From Marinomonas ostreistagni (GTDB lineage: Bacteria; Pseudomonadota; Gammaproteobacteria; Pseudomonadales; Marinomonadaceae), in contig NZ_JAEMUH010000003.1 in NCBI RefSeq assembly GCF_016461785.1, positions 62,001 through 126,000 of the forward strand: a stretch of 64,000 bases of DNA, given 5' to 3'. Of the stretch, positions 57,477 through 64,000 are shown in pieces. The notes beneath the pieces were generated by a model. It was not told the DNA's origin. It did no database searches and saw nothing but the letters and a program-made list of their open reading frames with translations. The position numbers were made by a program, and so were the translations under genes. The number at the start of each line of letters is the position of its first letter. Position 1 is the first letter of the stretch.

Positions 57477-57513
57477 AAAGCCTTCGCAAACAGAACCTTT
57501 GCCAAGGCTTTTT
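57477..57513 (+). terminator. Terminator-like hairpin inside the T6SS operon (tagJ-tssE)
   Basis: AAAGCCTT, a C:C mismatch and GCAAA pair with TTTGC and AAGGCTTT around a 7-nt loop (57491-57497), ending in five T residues (57509-57513). It lies 9 nt after the tagJ stop and about 33 nt before tssE, so it could attenuate the distal genes. Confidence 0.65.
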
Positions 57514-57545
57514 ACACTAGTTAACTTTTAAATACGGATAATTTA

Positions 57546-58016
57546 ATGCTTAACGACTCTCTACAGTCTCCATTTTTACAGCTGACGCAAGACGATGCGC
57601 CGGAGCGAAAGGTTGACGGCCATCGTCCGCCTTCCGAATTCTATCGCCTTTATCGTGATGCGGTGATGCGAGACTTAGAGGATTTGTTAAATAACCGATG
57701 TCGTTCATTAAACCCTTTCGAACACATTGATGATGATGTGCTGCTGACTTACGGTGTGACGGATTTTGCCCACATCAATATTTCTGCTCTTAGCGGGCGA
57801 GAAGCACTGCGTCAAAAAATCCAAGACACGATTCGCATCAACGAGCCAAGACTGCGAGACATTCGAGTGAGCTTAAGCGAAGAAAAGATTGACACAAACA
57901 GCTTAGGTTTTTGTATCGAGGCCAAGCTCGTTTTTTATGGTGAGTCAGAAGCTGTGGTGATTACCGCTTTATTTGAGCCAGCGCTAAAAATGTTTAACTT
58001 TAGGTCGGGACGATAA
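57546..58016 (+). CDS. tssE: T6SS baseplate subunit TssE
   Basis: 156 aa protein of the T4 gp25 type. The N-terminal leader (PPSEFYRLYRDAVMRDLEDLLNNR) and GREALRQKIQDTIRINEPRL block identify it. It seeds sheath polymerisation at the baseplate. Its stop overlaps the start of tssF by one base. Confidence 0.94.
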   Translation: MLNDSLQSPFLQLTQDDAPERKVDGHRPPSEFYRLYRDAVMRDLEDLLNNRCRSLNPFEHIDDDVLLTYGVTDFAHINISALSGREALRQKIQDTIRINEPRLRDIRVSLSEEKIDTNSLGFCIEAKLVFYGESEAVVITALFEPALKMFNFRSGR

Positions 58017-59839
58017 TGAAGCAAGCTCTGATTGATGTTTACCAAAAGGAATTAAATTACCTGAAGCGCCGCGGTGAAGCGTTTGCTAAGGAATACCCTA
58101 AAATTGGTGCGCGTTTGCACATTGCCGATGATCACTCACGTGATCCTCATGTCGAGCGTATTATACAAGGGGTTGCGTTTCTGAATGCGCGCATTCGAAA
58201 AAAGCTAGACGATGAGTTTCCTGAGCTTTGCCAAACATTACTGGACGTCATTTATCCGCATTATTTAAGACCACTACCAAGCTACAATATCATTCGTTTT
58301 GCGCCGGATAAGGATTTATCCACTATCGCCAATATTCCACGGGGTAGGGTCGTCGAGTCGGATGGGGACGAAGTATATTCATGCCGTTTCACGACGATAT
58401 ACGACACTCAGGTAGTCCCTTTTGAGGTTCGCCGTGCGCGTTTACAAACTTGCCCTGTTGAAGCACCAAACCCTGGAAGTTATCAGGATATTAAATCGGT
58501 GCTGACGCTGCGTTTAGAGGCTATCAACTCCGACATTGAACTGGAAAAGTTACCATTAAAGCGTGTCCGTTTTTATTTAAAGGGCAATCGTCATTACAGC
58601 TTTGCCCTGTATGAATTGTTATTGAATCACTGCTTAAAGGTCGCAGTGGCAAAAGACCCTCATGACCCGAATGCCACTTTGTTTCAAGCTGAGGACATTA
58701 TTCACCCCGTTGGCTTTGAAGAAAACGAAGGAATGCTGCCTTATCCTGAGCAATCCTTTATAGGCTATCGGTTGCTTACTGAGTACTTCGCATACCCTGA
58801 AAAATTTCTATTTTTTGATGTTGATCTAGGCGCTCTTGAAGGAAAACTGGAAGGCCAACATCTAGAGCTGTTTTTCTATTTTGATAAAGCGTTACCTGAC
58901 ATTGAGGCCACCATTGATCACAACAATTTTGTGTTGAATGCGACGCCTTTAGTGAACCTATATGAACAGTATTCGGAGCCTACTCGGTTAGAGGAATCGT
59001 CCTACGAGTACCCCGTGATTGCAGACGCCCGTCACCCTGATTGTGTTGAAGTTTACAATATTGAGTCTGTATCCATTTCAACGGATGAGACGAACCTTGA
59101 ATCGGTTAGTCCATTCTTTGGCGTAAGCACCACACCGCGATCAGAGTTAACCGATGTTCGTTGGCACTCCCGTCGTGAAGAAATGGAATATGGCAATGTA
59201 CGCAGCCAATATCAGCTCTCATTAATCCATGTAGACAGTTTACTAGCGGAACAGAATGATGCCGTCATGTTGACTCGATTGCGTTGTTTTAATGGAAATC
59301 TGCCCTATAAGCTCACCCAGCGTCAAAGTCATCCACCCTTAGTACTCAGTACTGGCTCTTCAGCAGTGGATACTATCGAATGTATGACTCCCTTTACCGA
59401 CGCGGTGCGTCCTCGTATGGACGATGATGTCTATTGGCAATTGCTGTCTCATTTGAATTTAAACTATGTTTCCTTGGCAGCCGGAGAGTTGGGCTCCAAT
59501 GCGTTCCAGAAAATCCTTTCACTGTACAATTTTACAGAGTCTGGTGAAAACGATGGCGTGATCAATGCCGTGCAAATACGTCAGATTACCCCGAGTACTT
59601 TACGAATAGTTGATGGTCATGGCATGCCGTTTTTCTGCCGTGGTAGTCACGTTACTTTACGACTTGATGAAGCTAAATTTGCGGGCAGCTCACCTTACTT
59701 ATTTGCTTCTGTATTAGAGCGCTTTTTAGGGCTATATACCCAGATCAATTCGTTCGTGAAGTTAACTGTCGAGCTGCATGGCAAAGAGCAAGCTATGAAA
59801 TCATGGCCAGCGCGCAGTGGGGAGCAAACGTTGCTATGA
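58016..59839 (+). CDS. tssF: T6SS baseplate subunit TssF
   Basis: 607 aa. It starts with YQKELNYLKRRGEAFAKEYP and shows FLNARIRKKLDDEFPEL and the characteristic YPHYLRPLPSYNII block. It joins TssG to make the baseplate wedge in the cytoplasm. The final codons overlap tssG by 4 nt. Confidence 0.95.
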   Translation: MKQALIDVYQKELNYLKRRGEAFAKEYPKIGARLHIADDHSRDPHVERIIQGVAFLNARIRKKLDDEFPELCQTLLDVIYPHYLRPLPSYNIIRFAPDKDLSTIANIPRGRVVESDGDEVYSCRFTTIYDTQVVPFEVRRARLQTCPVEAPNPGSYQDIKSVLTLRLEAINSDIELEKLPLKRVRFYLKGNRHYSFALYELLLNHCLKVAVAKDPHDPNATLFQAEDIIHPVGFEENEGMLPYPEQSFIGYRLLTEYFAYPEKFLFFDVDLGALEGKLEGQHLELFFYFDKALPDIEATIDHNNFVLNATPLVNLYEQYSEPTRLEESSYEYPVIADARHPDCVEVYNIESVSISTDETNLESVSPFFGVSTTPRSELTDVRWHSRREEMEYGNVRSQYQLSLIHVDSLLAEQNDAVMLTRLRCFNGNLPYKLTQRQSHPPLVLSTGSSAVDTIECMTPFTDAVRPRMDDDVYWQLLSHLNLNYVSLAAGELGSNAFQKILSLYNFTESGENDGVINAVQIRQITPSTLRIVDGHGMPFFCRGSHVTLRLDEAKFAGSSPYLFASVLERFLGLYTQINSFVKLTVELHGKEQAMKSWPARSGEQTLL

Positions 59840-60915
59840 CGCCGTCACAAGACTTACTCGTTACATCGCCTGATATCGACTTTTTCCAGCAACTACGAGT
59901 GTTAGAGAGTCAGGCACGCAAACGCAATGGGGATGCTTCTGCCCCCATTGGTTATGACTTTCCTTTGTATCGAGAATTTGTAGATTTCTGTGTCGTGCAG
60001 TCGCTGGTATCGCCTTATGCCGCGAAGCTGAAACTAGAGACATTACCCGAACAATATGGCTTTCAAAAACAACGACTGCAAGTAGCATGTTTCGGCTTAA
60101 CCGGCCCTTCCGGTGTATTACCTCAGCATTACACCGAAATGTTAGCGCAACGTGTGCGTGACAAAGACTCTGCGCTGAGTGTGTTACTGGATGGCTTTAA
60201 TGCTCGAGCGATCAGTTTTTTATACCGCGCTTGGCAAAAAAACCGCCTAGCGGTGTTAGAGGAGCAAGCACAGCAACAGTCGGCTAGTGAGTCCTCATTA
60301 CCAACACGAAAAATGTTGATGAGCTACACCGGTTTGCGTCATGGCTCTCCTCAGCAAACGGCATCAACAGATTCCTCAGAAGAAGATGACCTAGTCGTGC
60401 CCAGCAGTGAAGACATTGCCTATTACTTTTCGGGATATTTCAGTCAGCGTCCACGCAATGCCAATGCTCTAACAAAAATGATGAGCCATGTCCTGAAGTG
60501 CCAAGTGACCTTGATGCCTTTCTTTGGGCGTTGGTTTGATCTGGATAATACTCAGCAAAATGTTCTAGGCAGTGCCAATTGCACGCTTGGGCAAAGCTTC
60601 GTGATTGGACGTTCAGTCTACGAAGGCGGTTTTAGTATGCGCTTAAAAACCGAACCACTAAGTTTTAGAAAATTTCAGCAAATCCGCCCAGGCGGAAAGC
60701 TGTTTGACTGCTTGCAAGATTTATTGATCGCTTATCTGGGACCGGATTACTGGGTCGATTTGCAAGTTGTTTTAAAAGGTCATGAGCGTCCAGCGTTAAC
60801 GCTTGGACAGCGTAACGCCAATGCTCCTGAACTCGCCTTGGGTGAAGGGCTTTGGTTATCGAGCGAGCCCGCTGCTTACGATGTAGCGGACACGATTTAC
60901 TCTCTTAATCGTTAA
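59836..60915 (+). CDS. tssG: T6SS baseplate subunit TssG
   Basis: 359 aa from the ATG at 59836, which overlaps the tssF stop (ATGA); an in-frame ATG 33 nt earlier is less likely. Seen: FGLTGPSGVLPQHYTE and an FYRAWQKNR-like block (FLYRAWQKNR), typical of TssG. It pairs with TssF and TssK in the baseplate. A stretch near residues 150-190 (Gln/Ser-rich) is a probable loop. Confidence 0.94.
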   Translation: MTPSQDLLVTSPDIDFFQQLRVLESQARKRNGDASAPIGYDFPLYREFVDFCVVQSLVSPYAAKLKLETLPEQYGFQKQRLQVACFGLTGPSGVLPQHYTEMLAQRVRDKDSALSVLLDGFNARAISFLYRAWQKNRLAVLEEQAQQQSASESSLPTRKMLMSYTGLRHGSPQQTASTDSSEEDDLVVPSSEDIAYYFSGYFSQRPRNANALTKMMSHVLKCQVTLMPFFGRWFDLDNTQQNVLGSANCTLGQSFVIGRSVYEGGFSMRLKTEPLSFRKFQQIRPGGKLFDCLQDLLIAYLGPDYWVDLQVVLKGHERPALTLGQRNANAPELALGEGLWLSSEPAAYDVADTIYSLNR

Positions 60916-60927
60916 TTGGGTAGGACG

Positions 60928-62595
60928 ATGCAGCAACTTGGACGTTATGAGTTAAAAGAAAAAATTGGCGAAGGTGCGATGTCAGAGGTGTATAAAGCCT
61001 ATGACCCTGCGTTACAGCGCACCTTGGCAATAAAAGTCCTGAAGCCAGAACTGGCACAAGACAAAGAGCGACTCAGCTATTTTCTCAATGAAGTCACCAT
61101 CTCGGGTAAACTAAGCCATCCTAACATCGTACAGATATTTGATGTCGGTGAAGTGGACGATGCGCCATTTATCGTTATGGAATTGGTCGATGCGCAAAGC
61201 CTTGATGAATGGATGCGCCATCAGTCAGACCTACCTCTTGAAACCATGATTGATATCGTTGAGCAATTGGCCGCAGCGCTAGAGTATGCCCATGCTAAGG
61301 GTATTGTTCACCGAGACTTAAAGCCCAGCAACGTACTGATTGAAAGCTCAGGACGAGTGCGCTTGATGGACTTTGGTGTCGCCTACCTACATGAACCCAC
61401 GCAAGAATCAGATCACGGTCATGATGAGGAAACCATTGTAGGAACCCCTTACTACATGTCGCCTGAGCAGTTAGCGGGTAAAACACCGGATCAACGCAGT
61501 GATCTGTATTCCCTTGGCGTGGTGATGTACCAACTGGTCTTTGGTAACCTGCCGTTCGAAGCGTCTACGATCAGAGACTTAGTGGCGCTCATTCAAGCAT
61601 CGGATGTCAATCTAAGTACCTCCCGTTGCCCCCATGCAGTCAAGAAAGTCATTCGCCGCTTGTTGCATAAAAAAGCGTCGTTTCGTTACAGCAACGCAAC
61701 CGAGTTGCGTCAGCAGCTTTCAGCCCTGGAGTTGGAGTTATCCCATTCTTCAAATCGTTGGAGCGAACGAATCACAGCGACGTGGCTGTATACTGCGGTG
61801 GTAGCCGGTGTCTTCAGTATTGTGCTGCTTGGCTTCCTAATGTTCACATTGAACGATCTCTCCAAGAATTTGAGTGGTGTATTAAGCGACTACGGCAGCA
61901 TGTTGGTTCAGCAAACGAAAGACCAAGTAGACGAGGCTTTGCTGCTGGGAGATGACCTTGCTTTGAACGCCATGACAGAGCAAGTCGCGAAGAACGACCA
62001 GATAGAATATCTGTACATTACTGATCACAGTGGCGTTGTGAAAGCAACCACCGCGAGCACTGGCGTGGGCGCAACGTATCAAACGCCGCCAGCATTAGAA
62101 CCTCTAGGGCTCCATCAGGGCAGCCGAGTAGGGCAAATCACGCCAGCAGGTGAAGGCGACCGTATTTACCACTTTAACTCCCCGATCACATTCAATGGTA
62201 AGCAGATTGGTTCTGTCATTATCGGTTTGTCAGCACATTCCATTGATGACGTCTGGTGGCGCACCACAACTGTGCTGGGCTTATTTATTGTGTTTGCTTG
62301 CCTATCTATTCCAGCGCTGGTGTACGTGATTTGCCGATTTTTCACCAATGAATTTAAGCAACTGGGTAAGGCGCTTCAGGGGCTTTACGTCGGCAATTAT
62401 TTCACTCGTTTGCCAGTTAGCAAAATTGATGAAGTGGGTTATGCCAAACGTCAGTTCAATGAGCTAGCCGAGCAAATGGAAGCCTTTATCAAAGAATCCG
62501 ATCCCGATATAGAGCGTACACAACTCAGTGACTCTACGATCGAAACCAATGAAAACCAAACGGTAGTAATCCGCAAAACAGAGGATGTTACATGA
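60928..62595 (+). CDS. ppkA: T6SS transmembrane Ser/Thr kinase (PpkA-like) with periplasmic sensor and HAMP
   Basis: 555 aa from the ATG at 60928 (a TTG 12 nt earlier is less likely). The kinase domain is complete (about 8-275): EKIGEGAMSEVYKA, LAIKVLK (ATP lysine near 34), HRDLKPSN (near 127), DFGVAYL and GTPYYMSPEQL. A membrane helix (about 284-305), a Cache/PAS-like periplasmic region (about 310-440; YLYITDHSGVVKA) and a second helix (about 445-468) follow, then a HAMP-like segment and a Thr-rich tail. It probably phosphorylates the FHA protein. Sensor and HAMP lie after the kinase, opposite to most receptors. It overlaps clpV by 4 nt. Confidence 0.92.
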   Translation: MQQLGRYELKEKIGEGAMSEVYKAYDPALQRTLAIKVLKPELAQDKERLSYFLNEVTISGKLSHPNIVQIFDVGEVDDAPFIVMELVDAQSLDEWMRHQSDLPLETMIDIVEQLAAALEYAHAKGIVHRDLKPSNVLIESSGRVRLMDFGVAYLHEPTQESDHGHDEETIVGTPYYMSPEQLAGKTPDQRSDLYSLGVVMYQLVFGNLPFEASTIRDLVALIQASDVNLSTSRCPHAVKKVIRRLLHKKASFRYSNATELRQQLSALELELSHSSNRWSERITATWLYTAVVAGVFSIVLLGFLMFTLNDLSKNLSGVLSDYGSMLVQQTKDQVDEALLLGDDLALNAMTEQVAKNDQIEYLYITDHSGVVKATTASTGVGATYQTPPALEPLGLHQGSRVGQITPAGEGDRIYHFNSPITFNGKQIGSVIIGLSAHSIDDVWWRTTTVLGLFIVFACLSIPALVYVICRFFTNEFKQLGKALQGLYVGNYFTRLPVSKIDEVGYAKRQFNELAEQMEAFIKESDPDIERTQLSDSTIETNENQTVVIRKTEDVT

Positions 62596-64000
62596 ACACA
62601 CGAGCGTTAATTGGCAAGCTTTCGACCACCAGTCGTGCGGCATTTGAAGGGGCTGCATCGTTGGCAGTGAGCCATAAACATCATGCTATCGAGCTTGAGC
62701 ACATCGTATTAGCGTTAACTCAAAAGCCTGAAACGGGGGCGCGACAGGCCCTGAGCCGCTACGGCGTGAATGTGGATCAACTTCAAGGCGATATTTTGAC
62801 GGTGTTTGAACGCTTTGACAAAGGTCACACGGGGGCTCCGTCATTTTCTCCCAATGTGGTTGAGCTGATTCGTAAAGCATGGTTACTGTCTAGCCTTGAA
62901 TACGGTGACCAAGAAGTCACAGGCAATGCTTTATTAGTGGCGCTTTTCAAAGAGCCAGCCATGGCGCTGCAATTAACGTCGCAACTAGCGTCTCTGTCTC
63001 AATTTGATCAAGAAGATTTTGTTCGAAATGGCCCAAACCTGATCAAACTAGAGAATAAACAAGCCGCATCGGCCAGTGCGTCCTCGACAGCCAATGATAA
63101 CGAAACAGTCGCCAATGCCAGTCAGGGCGACAGCGCGCTAGCGTCCTATACTTTGGACCTAACAGGGCGTGCTCGTTCTGGCCAGTTAGACCCAGTTGTA
63201 GGGCGTGAAGGGGAGATCCGTCAGCTGATTGATATTCTTTGTCGTAGACGCCAAAACAACCCGATTCTGACGGGGGAAGCAGGGGTAGGTAAAACCGCGA
63301 TCGTAGAAGGCTTAGCTCAGCGAATCGTTGATGGAGAAGTGCCGGACTCCCTCGCAGACGTTGATATTCGTATCTTAGATTTGACCTTATTACAGGCTGG
63401 GGCGGGCGTCCGTGGCGAATTTGAAAACCGCCTTAAAGGCGTAGTGGACGAAGTAAAACAATCCCCTAAACCGATCATCCTATTTATTGATGAAGCACAT
63501 ACACTGATTGGTGCTGGTAATTCGGGTGGTCAAGGAGACGCGGCCAATATTCTAAAACCGGCGCTTGCCCGTGGTGAACTGCGCACTATTGCAGCGACAA
63601 CTTGGGCGGAATACAAGAAATACTTTGAAAAAGACGCTGCTCTGACTCGTCGTTTCCAAGTTGTGAAAGTCGAAGAACCTTCCCCTGAAAATGCGATGCG
63701 AATGCTGCGCACATTAGCGCCGCACTTTGAACAGCATCATCAAGTCATGATTTTGGACGAAGCCATTCGCGATGCGGTAGTGATGTCTAAGCGCTACATC
63801 TCAGGACGCCAAATGCCCGACGTGTGTGTCTCTGTGCTTGATACGGCTTGTTCGCGAGTGAATTTAGAGCTGCGCAACCCTCCGGCGGCATTGGATAACC
63901 TAAAAGCATTGCTGGATCAAAACTTACGCGAATTGGCGGCCCTTGAACGTGAAGACAGTTTCCACGGAGGTTTTGCGGATGAAGTGAATGCACTTCGTTT
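62592..64000 (+). CDS. clpV: T6SS ATPase ClpV (TssH), truncated by the window end
   Basis: At least 469 codons; the frame stays open to the last base, so the 3' part is outside the window. It starts at the ATG that overlaps the kinase stop (ATGA). Seen: a ClpV N domain (about 5-150; [29 protein letters not shown]), an ASAS-rich linker, then the first AAA+ module with [15 protein letters not shown], Walker [10 protein letters not shown] (near 227), Walker [10 protein letters not shown] (near 296) and the ALTRRFQ arginine finger. It strips contracted TssBC sheaths for reuse. The second AAA+ module is expected beyond the edge. Confidence 0.95.
   Translation, partial: MNTRALIGKLSTTSRAAFEGAASLAVSHKHHAIELEHIVLALTQKPETGARQALSRYGVNVDQLQGDILTVFERFDKGHTGAPSFSPNVVELIRKAWLLSSLEYGDQEVTGNALLVALFKEPAMALQLTSQLASLSQFDQEDFVRNGPNLIKLENKQAASASASSTANDNETVANASQGDSALASYTLDLTGRARSGQLDPVVGREGEIRQLIDILCRRRQNNPILTGEAGVGKTAIVEGLAQRIVDGEVPDSLADVDIRILDLTLLQAGAGVRGEFENRLKGVVDEVKQSPKPIILFIDEAHTLIGAGNSGGQGDAANILKPALARGELRTIAATTWAEYKKYFEKDAALTRRFQVVKVEEPSPENAMRMLRTLAPHFEQHHQVMILDEAIRDAVVMSKRYISGRQMPDVCVSVLDTACSRVNLELRNPPAALDNLKALLDQNLRELAALEREDSFHGGFADEVNALR

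Noticed and set aside
40815..64000. Search for hcp, vgrG, PAAR and effector/immunity genes
   Set aside because: No reading frame in the locus matches these; they may lie after clpV, outside the window.

Overview
The window looks like chromosomal DNA of a marine gammaproteobacterium. The moderate GC content, the gene set (TmcA, RhlE, NfsA, CpdB, an FCD-type GntR regulator driving prpBCD) and the protein style fit the Oceanospirillales, and Marinomonas or a close relative is my best guess. That placement is inference from general familiarity, not a search. No phage, insertion sequence, integrase or CRISPR array was seen.

Layout. 1-4.1 kb: tmcA (tRNA-Met wobble acetyltransferase) and a Cache-type chemoreceptor. 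4.6-9.4 kb: a propionate (2-methylcitrate cycle) operon, gntR-prpB-prpC-prpD, with three regularly spaced operator palindromes at its promoter. 9.4-11.0 kb: an SDR, a DCC-family protein and a DUF3429 membrane protein. 11.2-12.7 kb: a single-chain glycyl-tRNA synthetase. 12.7-17.2 kb: rhodanese, CpdB, an alpha/beta hydrolase lipoprotein that appears to start at AUC, and NfsA. 17.3-19.6 kb: a CAU-anticodon tRNA and a NIT-domain chemoreceptor. 19.6-30.2 kb: an RhlE-like helicase and a five-gene operon of ATP-grasp, alpha-E and transglutaminase-like/DUF2126 proteins, a predicted but poorly characterised peptide-ligase system present here as two parallel modules. 30.4-37.7 kb: a flavin monooxygenase, a DMT exporter, and a TetR regulator divergent from an RND efflux pump that has no outer-membrane partner in the window. 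37.7-40.5 kb: a PhoD-like phosphatase and an orphan exported protein.

40.8-64.0 kb (running off the end): a type VI secretion locus in one direction, ordered FHA-tssJ-tssK-tssL-tssM-tagF-PP2C-lipoprotein-tssA-tssB-tssC-second tssC-tagJ-tssE-tssF-tssG-kinase-clpV. It carries the membrane complex (TssJLM), baseplate (TssKEFG), sheath (TssBC), recycling ATPase (ClpV) and a full threonine-phosphorylation switch (kinase, PP2C phosphatase, FHA reader, TagF). Hcp, VgrG, PAAR and effectors are not in the window. The gene content, including a second sheath-like subunit (ImpD type) and TagJ/ImpE, matches the imp-type systems first described in Rhizobium. Strong hairpins between tssC and its paralogue and between tagJ and tssE suggest the long transcript is processed or attenuated inside the operon.

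The most notable items are the doubled ATP-grasp/alpha-E/transglutaminase operon, the three helically phased operators of the methylcitrate operon, the paralogous sheath gene and unusual sensor kinase in the T6SS, and the probable AUC start codon.
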